A stretch of DNA of 64,000 nt from Symbiodinium natans. Its lineage: Eukaryota; Sar; Dinophyceae; Suessiales; Symbiodiniaceae. Under the pieces are notes generated by a model that saw only the letters and a program-made list of their open reading frames with translations, was not told where the DNA came from and ran no database searches. A program made the translations under genes and the position numbers. Below are positions 17,256-30,119 of this stretch, piece by piece; within the stretch, counting starts at the first letter, position 1, and each line of letters begins with the position of its first letter. The DNA is taken from assembly GCA_905221605.1 (NCBI GenBank), contig CAJNDS010001046.1:571103-635102 (forward strand), written 5' to 3'.

Positions 17256-19845
17256 TGGTAGCGGAGCTTCGTGCTCCAGCATGGACACTGGTGAAGAACG
17301 TGTGCCTGGACGAGACCGTTCTCCGAGAGGCCGCAGTGCAAGCAGCCTGAGTTCCACAGGGCTTTCTGGTGCAAGGTCACCAAGTGCCCGTGGGAGAAGG
17401 AACGTGGAAGGTCTTTGCCAGCGCGCAGCTTCAGTTCCAGCGGAGTAGACCCAAGGCAGTGGACAGCTACGACTGGAGCAGGCCATCAGCCACCAGTTGG
17501 GGCTGTGCCTTCGTTTGGACCTCAGTTCTACCAGATGGGAACACCCCCTCAGACAGCACCACAAGAACCCCTTCAAGTTCCGAATATGCAGTTGCCCATT
17601 GCACCTGGAGTAGCTCAACAGATGGAGTTCACGAGAGCAATGCTGCAAGCGCAGGACGAGCAGATCCGACAGCAGGCAGCTCAATTTCAACAGATGAGTG
17701 CCATGCTTACGCAAGCATTGCAGCTTGCAAGTGCGAATGCTGCCAATGCGCATATTGCAGCAGCTGCAGCTTCATCGTCGACGAGTCCTACACCTGGAGG
17801 AGACCCCTCAGCAGCACCTGCGAATGCATCGACTCCTGTGGACATGGAAGTAGACTCTGGTGTACGAAACAAGAGAGCAGAGGGTTACATTCCACAGTTG
17901 CCTCAGCTGAACTATGCGTCCATGACGAGCAGACATGCTGAAATCCGAGTTTGGACAGCCTACAGAGACGAACTTACGAGTTGGCTTTGTTTGCTCGACG
18001 ACCACTACGCTACGGAATTGCAAGAAGCGATCAGTAGCAATGTGGAAGTCTTGCAAGTGAGGCTTGAAGCCGGGAAAGCAGCCCGGTCAACCAAACTTTG
18101 GTTTTTGCTTCGTCAGTCCATGAGCAAGTTCCAACGTGGGCAAGATTTGGTGCATCTCATCGAGGTGAAACAAATGGGAGCAAGTGCCGGATACGAACTC
18201 TGGCGCTCGTTGAACAACGAATTGTCAGTTCGCTCCAGAGTGGAGGGACAGGCCCTCCGCGAACAGGCGTTAGGCCTGGTGCCACCAAAGCATCTCAAGC
18301 GACCACTTGATGTCGCCAGGTGGTACACCACCGAGCTTCTCAAGTTCGAGGCGCAGGTGAAGCATCGCTTCCCGGAGTTGCTCATCGGAGAACAAGAGGG
18401 AGTCCTGTGCCTGATGAAGCACTTGGATTCTGAGACCAAGAGATATCTGCTCCTCCATCACTCAACAAAGAGCATGGGTGAGCTGATGACTGGTTTGCAG
18501 TTTTACGACGAGCAGCTTCGTGTGATGGACTTCCAGAGAGAAGGAGCATCCGGGTATGCGAATGCCTTCAAGGGTGGCAGAGGCGGAAAGGGCGACAGAG
18601 ACAAGAGCAACAAAGGCCCCAAGGGCAACAAAGGCAACAAAGGCGAGAAAGGAGAAAAGGGACAGAAGGGTGGCAAAGCGAAAGGAAAGGACAAGAAAGG
18701 TGACCAAGGCGGAAAAGGAGACAGAGACAGAGCTCGGAGCAAGAGCAGAGAAGCGAAGAAGACAGATGTCTGCCGGAACTGCGGGAAGACTGGACACTGG
18801 GCACGCGACTGCTGGGCACCTCCGAAGGACAAAGCCGCAGCGGCGACGAGCCAGGCCGTTACGACGCAGCCAGAGGCACCATCATCTTCATCGTCTACTT
18901 CGGCGAAAGCAGCAGCGCAGCCCACAACCAAGGGTAGTGGAAAAGCACAGTCATCAATCAAGACGTTTCTGGAGGGATATCACTTTGGTATGATGCTCAC
19001 GAACCAAGTGGTTAGTTTTCCTTCAGATGATCGCATTTACTGGCTGATTGACTCTGGTAGTTCGTTCCACATCATCACGAGAGAGACGCTTGAGAGCGAC
19101 CACGTGAAAATCCTGAGTTGGTTGGAAGGACGCCCGAAGTCATATGCGGAGACTGCGACTGGAGATTCCGTTGAAATTGGCGGATCAACACATGTTTTAG
19201 TGGAAGTTTGCTTTGAAACCACCACCCCAGCATCATCGAAGAGCAGTTCTGAGCATGAGGGTGACGCTGTGTACATGTGTAGGGCTAGGTTTGAAGCCGT
19301 CATTTCCGATCAGATCAAGCACAATTTGCTGAACATCAACTTGAATGGAGGTTGGGAGCCAGCAATGTGCGACCAGCAGGGCGTAATTACCGTCCGAAAG
19401 CACGGCGTAACGCTGAGACCAACCATGTTTGCTTCAGTTAGTTGGCTTGCGTCAGTTCGGAATGACCATCCTTTAGCGCTGAAACCGCAGGATTTGATCG
19501 CCAAAACGGAACAGTTTCGTCGAAGTCGGTCTCGCAAGTCGTCTTCGAGTCGTGATTTTCATCGTTCAACTTCGAATCGAGGTCATCGCAGCTCTGCGAG
19601 AGTGTGTGTTGAGCCCGAAAACCCCGAATTGCTGGATGTTTCATGTCTTGATGAGGTAGTTGATTGCGAGTTTCAGACGAGCCACGAACATGTTGACCTG
19701 GACCAAGGCGAAGCTAAGGACAGACTAAGGACAGTCGGTGACGTTTCCGGCTCTGCGAGGGATCAACTTCAATTTTTCAGTCATGTGGATACGCCAGTTG
19801 TTCGTGAGCTTGATAGGGATGAGCGCTTGATTTTTCGTGAAGACA

Positions 19846-19980
19846 ACAGCGTTATCTCACACAAGCAACAGGACAACAGCACCACACCAGCAGTCGAGCG
19901 GCTTGCATTTAAAAATGACAGCAGCGTTATCTCACACAAGCAACAGGACAACAGCACCACACCAGCAGTTGAGCGTCTTG
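19846..19980 (+). repeat. In-frame tandem repeat in Copia-2 Pol spacer
   Basis: Two ~72-bp copies, each encoding ISHKQQDNSTTPAVERL, separated by a few codons. They lie in the spacer between protease and the nested ORF. Confidence 0.8.
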
Positions 19981-20115
19981 TGCATGAGCATGGTAGGGAA
20001 ACAGTTGTCTGTCGTGCTTGCTTGGAGGATTTCCCTGATGAGGTAGAGACTGGCAGCTTGGATTGCTCAAAGAGGCGAAGTTTTCCTAGAGCAGGACAGA
20101 TAGGAGACCGCCGCT

Positions 20116-21825
20116 ATGGATCCGAGTGCAACGATGCAACGGAGCATTCAACAATTGGAAGGCATGCGCCAGGGGGCGAGACGCAGGAGACTGATATTGT
20201 TGGAAGCCCACGCCGCGCAGCACGGCATAGAGCTGCCACAGACGCTCCGAGAGGAGCTCCAGGCGTCGTATGCCGAGGCGGAGTCCACTGGAGGGGACGA
20301 GATGGATCTGGACCTGGATTCGGCAAGGCTGGACCCTTCGACCTCATCTCCTTCGGTAGAGTACGTCATGGAAGAGACGGAAGCGGCGGAAGCACCGTCG
20401 TCCCACACCGGGGTGAGGGAATTCCAAGCGGATCCTTCGATGTCAGAGGCTCCAGCCAAGAGACCCGCTATGGTGCAGATGAAGCCGACGCCGAAGATCA
20501 AATCCAAGGAGAAAACCATGGCCGTGAGACCGGTGCGGAACTTGCTGCCGGACCATGTGGATCAATCGACCATGGGAGTCGATCCTCGGGAGCCCTCCGG
20601 CCCCCCGCCGGCATCGTCAGCGCCAGCACGGAGAGGAAAACGGCGCTGGGCGTCGGCAGGCTGGACGACGTGGGTTGCTCGTCGGTTCGGAGGAGCTTGG
20701 ACGGCACAAGCTTCGGGAGCCAGCGACTCACCGGATACGCCGGTGACGCTGTTTTGTCTCCTGTGCCAGAAATATGTCACCGAAGCCCATTTGATGAGCG
20801 AACCACACGAAGCCAACATGCAGGGCTTCACGCAGACCATCTCCAAGGAGGGCCTCCACGTGACGCAGAACCCGGTGGATTGGACCACATGGGAGCAAGC
20901 TCTTGCCGAGCCAGAGCAGCTGGTACTTGGAGTAACGGAGGGCAAGGCTCGGTCAGTGGTTACGCTGGGACCGACCGGCATTTCGGGCGAGTTGTCTCAG
21001 CCGAACCCGAAGGAAACAACCGCGGCAGCACCGGCGAGCTCAGGGCCAGGACCATCGACAATGGTGGTGGAGGTAGACGAATCCGACGAGGATTGGGGAG
21101 AATGGAGGCCAACCACAGGGGTTCCAGCTTCAACGACTCCAGCACATCCGAAGCATCCCCCTATCTCCATGATGCAGCCGCCGGGGGAACCGGTCGGCCC
21201 GACAGCAGTGTACACGGAGCACCGCCGGGGCCCCGAGCCCAGGCATGCAAAGAGCGCTCTCCGAGTGACACCTCCCTGGCGGGAATCACTTTCCAACCTG
21301 GGCTTTCATGGTCCGTATCTGCAGCTGCATCTGAGCACACCAGGCCACACCTCAGAAGGGCTACAAGCCCTCGGACCTTTGAGGGAGAGCTTCCTGCGGA
21401 TGCAGGCGAAGGACCATGCCCAACTGCCGGTCAGCTTGACACCTTCGAAAGCCGCCAGCGACCTGTCCGGCAATGTGATGAGGGTGGCAGAGACAATGGA
21501 AACAGGAGCATCGGGAACAGTGGCACCGGCAGAAAGGCCATTCAGCCCAATGAGCCTTCGCATGGAGCTCGAGACAGGGATCCTCACGCGCCAAGCATAC
21601 GAGGACCGGCGCCGAGCAAGATCGGAGAACATACAGGCTGCGAGGGCGGTCGCCAAGCCAAGGTTGGCGCTCCCAATCCCTCCGCCACCTCCGGTTCCGC
21701 AACCCGAGCGCACTCCCGAGACACCAATTCCGTGGAGTGGCGCACCCTCTCCTGCATTCATGGAACTCATCCGGCGCCGCCGAGATCGCCAAGAGCGCGA
21801 TCGTTCTCGCTCCCCGTCTCCCTGA
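20116..21825 (+). CDS. Nested +1-frame ORF in Copia-2 with a U1-like zinc finger
   Basis: ATG at 20116, stop TGA at 21823, 569 codons, entirely inside the open Copia-2 Pol frame and in the same +1 phase and position (between protease and integrase) as the Copia-1 nested ORF. It starts with a charged helix (MQRSIQQLEGMRQGARRRR) and an acidic stretch, and carries CLLCQKYVTEAHLMSEPH, which looks like a U1/matrin-type zinc finger. It ends in a Pro-rich and Arg/Ser-rich tail (RRRRDRQERDRSRSPSP). T-ending codons in the first 90 (13 of them) are never followed by AA, AG or GA, so the outer frame has no stop. An RNA-binding role is suggested by the finger and RS-like tail (inference). Confidence 0.6.
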   Translation: MDPSATMQRSIQQLEGMRQGARRRRLILLEAHAAQHGIELPQTLREELQASYAEAESTGGDEMDLDLDSARLDPSTSSPSVEYVMEETEAAEAPSSHTGVREFQADPSMSEAPAKRPAMVQMKPTPKIKSKEKTMAVRPVRNLLPDHVDQSTMGVDPREPSGPPPASSAPARRGKRRWASAGWTTWVARRFGGAWTAQASGASDSPDTPVTLFCLLCQKYVTEAHLMSEPHEANMQGFTQTISKEGLHVTQNPVDWTTWEQALAEPEQLVLGVTEGKARSVVTLGPTGISGELSQPNPKETTAAAPASSGPGPSTMVVEVDESDEDWGEWRPTTGVPASTTPAHPKHPPISMMQPPGEPVGPTAVYTEHRRGPEPRHAKSALRVTPPWRESLSNLGFHGPYLQLHLSTPGHTSEGLQALGPLRESFLRMQAKDHAQLPVSLTPSKAASDLSGNVMRVAETMETGASGTVAPAERPFSPMSLRMELETGILTRQAYEDRRRARSENIQAARAVAKPRLALPIPPPPPVPQPERTPETPIPWSGAPSPAFMELIRRRRDRQERDRSRSPSP

Positions 21826-24800
21826 AAGGGAGTACTGAGAAGCCCAACCCAATCCTTGCAGCTTTGTCCCAAGATGAAAGAAAAGAGCCCGATACGCGAC
21901 AGCCACAACAACAGTTTGAGTTAGTCACTGAAGAAGGAACAATTGGGGACAATGTGCGTAGTAAACACGCTGAGCTGCAGCACCACATGCAGGGACACGT
22001 ACCATACATGTCTGACTGTGAGTTTTGCCAGCGGACTAGAGGGACCACTCCAGCACGAAAGCGTAGCGACCTGAACCCGAGAGAGTTTCAGCTTGACCAG
22101 TGCTTCTTTCGCAAGCTTGCATTCATCGTACTGGTTCATACCATGAGCTTTGCAATTGCAGTTTGCTTTAGACCTGAGGGAGAGAGCGCAGCAACAACAG
22201 CAGAACATTTGCATCCCTGGGTCAGGCACTTTGGTGTGAAACAACCGCATTTCATGTCTGATGCAGAGGGACTCACGAAGAACATCGCAGCGAGACTCGC
22301 TGATCTTTGTGAAGGTACTGAGGACAGCTTTGCACCCGAAAGGCATGCACCAGCAGCAGAACGAGCCATTAGGACCCTAAAAGGAATCGTAGCGACACAT
22401 GAGCTTGAGTTGCGGGAACATGGCGTTGTTTTGGATGCTGAGTGTGCGGATGTTTTCGACCTTTTGTTTCAATACGCAGCACACACGCACAACAGGTTTT
22501 CAGTTTCTGTAGGGTCGACCATGACACCCATGCAGAAGATCCGCGGAGATCGCGTGCGACCGCAAGTCACGTATCCGTTCGGTGCGGTAGCATACGCTAA
22601 GATAACGCGGGCTAGAAGACCTGACGCGGATGCCAAGTATGCTCGAGGGATCTACTTGGGACCAGTGCTTGGGAGCACAGGTCATGCCATGGAAATCCGC
22701 TTGGATAGTGGGGAGACGAAACGGGTGATCGCGCCCGGACTCAAATTGCTCTACCCGTTGCGTTTCGACGCAAATCTTCTGCCCGGTGCAAAGGCCCTAG
22801 ATGGCTTCGTGCCCCCGCCTGAAGCACCGAAGACCAAAGAGCTGTTTCTCCCATATGTTCCAGGTGGAGGTCCTCCCATAGACTGGGTGAGACAACATGG
22901 TGTTACACCCAAGTGCCCCGGATGCCAGGAAGGCGTCAGCTCGAGCAGGCATTCCCAAAAGTGTGTGAAGAGATACCAAAAATGGTTGCGTGATTCCATC
23001 GATGATGCTCTGGAGGCATTAGATGAAGGACCGAAGGTCGACCGAAGACCTGAGGAGCTAATTGGAGAAGACCCATACGATGATGACGAGAAAATGAAGC
23101 CGAACAAGCGAACACGCTTTGGAGGAGAGGAGGTCCGAGCGTTTGATCCTGAGCAAGCAGGAGTCGGAGACCTAGAGATCCCGGAGATGTCAGTGCCGGA
23201 TGCTGACTGGAATGTGTCCGGGTACCAGCCGTCCGAGGCTGAGGATGACGATATGGGAGAAGCTCCAGAGATGGGAGACGCTCCAGAGCATCCCCAGACA
23301 TTCCATGAGGGGGTCCCAGTCCGATACCTGGAGGAATTGCTCGAGAACGCCCATTTTGCACCACAACCACTCTCTTGTTGTGACCACTACGACGTCGAAG
23401 CAGCATGTCACCTACTGGTTGGTCGGTCGAGCGTGGAGAAGTTCCCATATGTTTGCTTGAACACAACAACACAACAACAGCACCACAAACAACAACAGTC
23501 GGTCGAGCGTGAAGCAGTTGAGTTGTTGAATCTCCAAGACCACCCTTGTGTATGTTCTTCAGTTAAAGAGAAAAAGGAAGATGAGTCCGCAGGGACGTAC
23601 ATGAGAATCCAAGACAGGACTCTCTGGGTGAATCGACCTAGAGCCAGCTACGATGACCTGGAAGGTTTTCAGCTGGACCCTGAAGAGACATGGCAAGGAA
23701 TCAAGAAAGAGGTGAATGCGCTCGATAGTCTGAAAGTTGGTTATGCAAGATCAAAGAGCGAGATAGATGAGTACCGCAAAGCCAACCCAAACTGTCGGAC
23801 GGTCAAGTCCCGATGGGTCCTCACTCAGAAGGCCCCAGGGCTAGTCCGAGCAAGGATAGTCGCTAAGGATTTTGCTCATGGCCGACCATCCGCACTCGAT
23901 TTGGGGTTGAGTTCTAATACTGCGTCGGTGGAAGCCCTCAAGATCGTCCTTGCACGGGCGGCGAAGGGAAAGATGCGGGCTTACGGCCTCGACATATCCA
24001 CCGCGTTTCTCTTTGCGCAGGTAGTGGAACCCACCATTATCGAGTTGCCAAGCACATTCACGCTCGAGAGCGGCGAAACCGCGTACTTGATACTAGAGAA
24101 AGCGCTCTACGGTTTGCGTTCCGCCAGCCTTAGCTGGCAGCGACACCTGAACAGGATCGTATCTGCACTAGGCTTACAAGCGAGTCCGCTTGAACCGACG
24201 CTTTTCAGCGGATGGGTCAACCTTGAATCCGGATGGGAGTATATCATCATGTTAGCGTACGTGGATGATTTGCTCATTGTGTCCTCTACCGAAAAAGGGT
24301 TCGAGTACGTCCACGAAGCCCTGAGTTCAGTCTTGAAAGTCAAAGTGACAGGGAGGCTGATCGAAGATGGGCAGATGGAATTCCTCGGCCGTTTAATCCG
24401 TTGGGATGGACGACAAATCATGCTTGGGGTGAAGCCTGAGTATGTGAAGTCGGTCTTTACATCTTTCGGATGGGACATATCCACCGCGAAAGCATCCTTG
24501 ACGACACCCGACATCAGGAGTATGTACGATGAGGAGAGTGTTGAAGAGCCTTCGAAGGAGCTGTCGAGTGAGGCCGCCTCACGATTCCGAAGTTGCCTAG
24601 GGAAGATAGGATGGCTCTGTCAAACTCGCTCAGATATAACGTATTTTCACTCCATGTTGTCACGCGGACAAAGCATGCCACGGCAAGTGCATGAAGATGC
24701 ACTTCGCAAGTTCCTGCGATGGTTAGCAGCGTTTCCGCTGTTAGATCAAATCTTCCCGCTCGGAGATGGCAAGACCAATGAGGGGGAGAATGCCAGCCTG

Positions 24801-25134
24801 GTAGCCTATTGCGACAGCAATTGGGGCAGCGAGATGAGCGTAGCCCGGAAGAGCACCAGTGGCGGAGTGATCTACATCGCAGTGGACGGTCTGTGGTACT
24901 GCATAAAGGGGTACAGCCGCCTGCAGAGCGTCGTGGCACTCAGCTCAGCAGAGGCAGAGTTGTTTGCCATCGCCGAGGCAGCGAAAGAGGTGGCAGGACT
25001 TGCGCAATTGACGGCGCATATCTGGGGCACCCTCCAGAAACCCCACCGCGTGTACACTGACTCTGCCTCAGCTAGGCAAATTGCCAGCATGGAGGGGCTA
25101 CTCAGGCGCATGCGGCATATAGACTTGAGGTTGT

Positions 25135-25146
25135 GCTTTATCCAAG
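25135..25146 (+). repeat. Target-site duplication, LINE-A, copy 1
   Basis: GCTTTATCCAAG in the Copia-2 RNase H. It recurs exactly at 32485-32496 and 43018-43029, so both LINE-A copies sit between identical 12-bp duplications. Confidence 0.9.
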
Positions 25147-25979
25147 TTTTTCATCCTAGCATGAAGTTGGCCTGCTCCGACTACCCGTCTCCATTCTGGA
25201 CCTGTGGTGACAGCAAGTGCTGTGTAGGAGCTTTCCTGTGAGATCGTCTGCACAAAAGTGGATACAGGGGAATGGTCACCCAACCCGGAGGTGTTGGCAT
25301 CCGTATTCGGCGCCGGCTCATTCGATGCAGCCGGAGGCACAGCGGTGTCAATGTTGGCCTGTGTGGTTGTGGCTGCGGTCAGGACAGGGCAGTTACCAAG
25401 CAGGATATGAGAGTTGAAGTTGCGCCAACCATTAAACTCATGCAGGCAATGCTTGCATGTGGGCACTCCATGCAGCGCATGCTCGACTTGATTCTGCATT
25501 TGTGCCTGTTTTCGCTTTTCAAGGATCTTGGCTTGGCCATGGCTTTTGACCCTATGTACTTGCAGCAGGCCTGCAGTGGCGAAGCACGAGGGGCAATCTG
25601 GGCATTGGTATGTGCGGGAGATCACAGCATCGACAGGTGTAAGTTGTGCACGGTCCTGGGTGGAGCTCAACCCTGTGGCATAGGTGGATGAAAGAAGGGC
25701 ATGCCACTGTGTGACGCGGGTGATGTGCAGATCGGCCTGTGCCTCGTACCGCCGACAGTTGGTCCCAACCTCGGCCGAAAGGATGCACAGCGGCTGAAAT
25801 TTCCATTTTTCAAGAAAATCCCTAGTGGTTTCATGCGTGTGATGGGCCAGCTGCCCGGTGATCGCTCGAAGTTGTCTGGCAACGTATCCAACCACTTGGA
25901 TCTGTTCATGGACAGACAGAAGGAGAGACGTGAGTCCATACTTTAGTGTGGGCCAAATGATGGCCTTCCAGAGTTGCAC
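25147..25979 (-). pseudogene. LINE-A copy A: RT C-terminus and first two zinc fingers
   Basis: Minus-strand frame -1 to the RT (QLWKAIIWPTLKYGLTSLL). It contains CPDCPSCF...HRVKSH and CKHCLHEF...H...C finger motifs, and is cut at the Copia junction just before the third finger. Confidence 0.8.
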
Positions 25980-28900
25980 CCCTTGATCGTCGATAAGACA
26001 TTCTTGGTGCAGAGGATGTGTCGCAGCCTGGAAAAAGCCGTGGAGGCGCAGTGGGTGCGATGTTCCAGGGTATGGGCTTCAAAGCTGCCATAAGAGATTA
26101 TAACCCCTAGGTACTTATGCTGGCGGACGATTGGGAAGTCAAGGTCCGGGCTGATGCGCATGTGCCACTTGTCAGCACGTTTGAAGCGGGCATTGCACAG
26201 GAATTTTTCGGCCTTGCGCCCATGCAAGGAGTATAAAATGACACTCTTTTGTGCGCTGACGTCCATGCCGAAGTGCCTCAATGTGGTGATCAAGATCGTG
26301 AGCTGGCTCAGTGTCTGCCTCAGCTCGGCCAGATCATTGATTTTCCATTGGGCAATGACATCATCGGCGAAAAGCGTGAGAATCTCAGCCGCATTGGGCC
26401 CCAGTGCTTTAAGCAATTGCTTATAGACAAAGGCCGTGGCGAGACACCATAATGAAGGTGCGAGATTACATCCTTGTCGAATGCCGCGGCTTGTGCGGCA
26501 AGAGCCATGGTGCCCAAAGTGATTAATGCCAACTCGGATATAAGCATGAACTGCATCGATGTGCTGTAGTATGTGCTGTGGGATACCCGCATCAACGCAA
26601 GCAGCTTGAATGACCCATCTAGGGATGGTGTCAAAGGCTTTTGCAACATCCAGCAGAGAGAAGGTGAGCCCTCCCGAGCATTCTGTGCGAGTAAGTCCTT
26701 GCTGCCGACGTTGGACCATGCGCTCCTTTTTGGGTGCGAGCTGGCGAACGGAATGCAAGTGTGAAAACACTCTAGCGAGTGCCTCAGGTGCAGATCTGCC
26801 ACTTACATACGCATATTGCGGGACACCTCGCAGATAGGAGTCAAGGAAGGGCTTAACCATGGAAGCCAGCATGCTTGCCTGTATTTTGTTGAGTGGATGT
26901 AAGAGGCTTATCGGACGCACATCTGAGGGTTGCTGAGCTATTTTAGCGGGTTTGGGCAACAGGCAAAGGGAAATGTCCGTGAGCTCAGGCTGCGGCGGGT
27001 CAGGTAGTGCGGAGAGCGCATCATTGAGGATGCGGGTCGCCTCCTCCGCAATAGCGCTGGCTCCAAGGGCCCAGAGTATGCCCGGGGCTGCACCTGGAAG
27101 AACTGATTTGGGTCGTGGCAGGGCTCGCAGGGCATGCAAGCAGTGATCAGCAGTGTATATCACTGGACAAGCATCCAGGGCAGGTTCCGCTGAGGGTGCC
27201 TGATAAAGTTCTTCATAATACGCGACAAGGGTGTCGCGTTCAGCAGCAGGGCGTTGCACCTGGCCTTGAGGAGTCCGAATTTGAATTCGTTTGCGCTGTT
27301 GCTTGGGGGCAAGCACTTTGAGCATTCTATACACCACTGTATGATTGCCCGATGCAGCTGCTGTCTCAGCTTGTGACAAGCAGTCATTCAAGAAGTCACG
27401 TTTGCGCTGTCTTGCCGCCTGTTTCAGCAGGCGCTCAGCTCGAATGGCCGGTGCAAGGAGTCTCCATTGGTGAAAGCAGTTGTGAAGTTGGGAGTCTGAG
27501 ATCGGTGCCTGAAGTAACGCCGCACGTGCCTGCCAGAGGGAAAGGACCTGTTCATGGGGTCTGTCTTTGATGTCAGGTGGGGATAAGGCAGGTCGGGCAC
27601 TGGTGTCATGCCAAGCCTGCTTAAGCGCAAGATCGAGCTGGGCCGCAGTGGGCTGAGGCGGAAGCCGGACTTTTAGGTTGCAGACGAAGTCGGCCTCAAG
27701 ATTGGGATCCTGCCTGAGGGCGTCGGAAACTTGCCTGGGTTGGATGTTGTTCTGGAGTTCCAGGGCAGAAGACAGGCCCCATGGCTTCCAGTCTAGAGAG
27801 AAGCTGGCCTGTACGGGGATATGTTGAGCACCTTTGCGAGAGGCAGCTACCGGCCAGTTAAACGGCTTGGCCTTTTTGCTCTCCCTATCACTGTGGAACT
27901 GCCTGAGCATGATGAAGTCAATCTGTGTTGCGGCACCTGTGGACTCATTGACGAAGGTAGCAGCAGGAGCCCTGCCAAAGGTGTTGCAAGCTACGAGGCG
28001 ATGGACTTCTAAGAACGCACACAGATCGGCAGTGTCGGATTGGGGACCGGACTTTGTGGGTCGACCCATGCCAGTGAGCCCTGTCATGTGTGGCAGCGAG
28101 GTGTTGAAGTCACCTATAAGACAGAGCGGGTTACGAATAGGGAAGCTGCGAACGGTGGCCTGGAGCCTCTGAAGAAATCGATGTCGGCGCTCAGTTGCGC
28201 CTCTCCACCAGTCCTGTTGATCATCATTCTTTTGATGATACCATGCGTGTTGGTACACATGGAGCACGTCTAATGGCTGATGGCCTTTGGGGAAGAAGAT
28301 GCGTACATGCTGCATCCTGCCGACAAGGACAGGGGTGTGCTTGATCATGTGTGGTTGAGCCAGTTTCTTGGAAATGCACATGAGTAGACCTGCCTCCTTA
28401 GGCTTATGGCTTCCATGATGGATGTATGACCAGTGATCATCGTCCCATTCAAAGTCATCTCGCCAGTACGTCTCCTGGATACATACGATGTCATGCCCAT
28501 GCGGAGTCTTTAACAGCCAGGTGAGGAATTCATTCCATACTGTGACCGTTAAGCCTCCCGCGTTCCAGGTCATAATGCTGCATCTGAGACCTGGTGGTGG
28601 GGGACGAGGAGTGGACCGATGTGGAGACGTGGTGTCAGGATGTGACTGTTCACCTCGGCCAAGAAGGTCGTGGACGGAGCAAAGTCTGCCTCGGTAGCGT
28701 GTAATTCCAAAGTGTCTGGCGCGAAGGACTGCTCTCTTAAAAGATCGTTTTCTGCAGCCAGTTAGTGTAGGGACATAGTGGCCTGGGTTCGCCGGCGTAT
28801 GGCGAGAAGGAAGTGAGGTACTGGCTCCAGGATCAGTGGCCTCTGATCCAACCCTCGGCTCACCCGAACTGAATGATGCAGCACGGCTTGCTTGCACTTG

Positions 28901-30119
28901 CCAAAGGAAGAGTAGTGACAGGAGCAGCCTGGATCGTGTTCTCGTTCGGGACGCGGGTTTGGGACCGCGATCAGCCTTTGTTGGCGCATATGGTATGGGG
29001 ATACAGTGTGTCAGGGAACGAAGGAGAGAAGAAAGAAGGAAGGGAATAAGGGCGGTAAGTGCATTCGACACCCAGTCATGCAAGCACCAGAGACAAGCTG
29101 CATTGCGTTTTCTCTTGCTCCGGGTGCACGTGCGTAGGTATCTGAATTTCCATCTACGTAGCAGGTGCCAGGCTTTGCTAGCAATGATCCTGGGTTTAGG
29201 AGACATCCGACCCCTGGGTTCAGGGGTGCCATGACAAAGCGCAGGCATCGCGGGAGCGAACCAGGCATGAGGTAACAAGTGGCACGAAGGGCCATCATGG
29301 TGTATCCCTTGCTCCATCCTCCGTGGCTTCTTCAAGGATGGCTGGAGTGTTGGGGGAGCCTGGGGCTGCAATGCCCGCATGTGGAGGTCGTCCTTCCAGG
29401 ATGCCAGGTGCACGGGCTGATGGTCTGATCCAGGCGTGTATGCCGTTGGTCGGTCGGGCTCCGTATCCGGGTGGGAGTGTGACCGATGGTGTCCCCTCTG
29501 GCGAGTAGGTGAGGGGTAAGGTAATGGCAGCTGGGCGCGGTGCGGGGGGTCCCGCCGGGCTAAAGTGGCCATCAGAGTGCCCTCCTGCTGTGCAGCCTCC
29601 AACGGGTGCTGTTGGGGGATGGGTGGCGGTAATCGGTCGGAGCTCACCATGAGGTGGTGGTCGCAGAGTGGGTCCCATGCTCTCAGTGGGTGGTGGGGGT
29701 CCAGCAGGCAGATGCCCCACTGTGGGTGGAGGTGGTCCTCCAGGTGCTTCCATGGGTGGGCTTGGTCTGAGTGGAGGCGGGCTTTTGGAGCGTGTTGCTC
29801 TGGCTCTGAGCCCAGCTCGAAGAATGCTTGCCGTTCTGGAGGCAGGAGTTTCACCTGTACTGGCTGCGTAGGCCTCACCTGGAATTGGTGGTCTGATCCT
29901 CGGGCCCGGTGAAAGTCGGGCACCCCCAATTGCTCCAGCAGGAGTACTGTGAGCATCATCCGTGTCCGTGGCCGTCCTGGAGGAGGAAGACGGGGAATTC
30001 GGTGCAGCCTTGGGACCTGTTGCGACAGTTGAGCCACAGACTGAGGGGGCCTCGGGCAGGTCAAGGGCATTCCTATCAGAGTCATTGCTGTCGCTGAGCG
30101 TGTGCTCGTCCATCGCCCC
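25943..30119 (-). pseudogene. LINE-A copy A: endonuclease-RT frame (inverted part)
   Basis: Minus-strand frame with the APE endonuclease motifs (MTWNAGGL, VCIQETYW, LIGDFNTSL, QIDFIML, AQHIPV) and RT motifs (LLPKPAK, DVAKAFDTI, RQGCNLAPS, LFADDVIAQW). Unlike copy B, an extra 11 bp near 29090 joins this frame to the upstream ORF1 frame, so endonuclease-RT is continuous with 380 upstream codons. It ends at the same premature stop as copy B (about 25943), where a -1 shift is needed to read on. The open frame begins by chance in antisense 3' sequence beyond the inversion point at 30119. Confidence 0.8.

Larger units (their letters stand above)
17281..25146 (+). pseudogene. Copia-2 Gag-Pol polyprotein, interrupted at RNase H
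   Basis: The natural ATG (17281) is cut off by small indels near 17395-17445, leading to a TAG; the open frame resumes at 17415. Domains: capsid-like gag, CCHC knuckle (about 18771), protease (WLIDSGSSFH near 19040), spacer, integrase with HH-CC zinc site (about 21965-22035) and DDE in FQLDQCFF, FMSDAEGL and PAAERAIR, RT (AYVDDLLIV near 24261), and RNase H (CDSNWG, SSAEAELF, YTDSASA, RHIDLRLCFIQ). At 25146 it is broken inside RNase H by LINE-A; the missing end is at 43030-43937. The only disruptions seen are the 5' indels and the LINE, so the polyprotein was probably intact when hit. Between protease and integrase it overlaps a nested +1 ORF (20116-21825). Confidence 0.85.

Noticed and set aside
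25147-25241. Extra C-terminus of the Copia-2 Pol frame past the LINE junction
   Set aside because: The codons after FIQ read antisense LINE-A DNA; the genuine end is at 43030-43937.
29962-30119. N-terminus of a plus-strand ORF leading into the LINE-A 3' part
   Set aside because: This stretch is antisense LINE-A sequence beyond the inversion point; the open frame across the junction is accidental.
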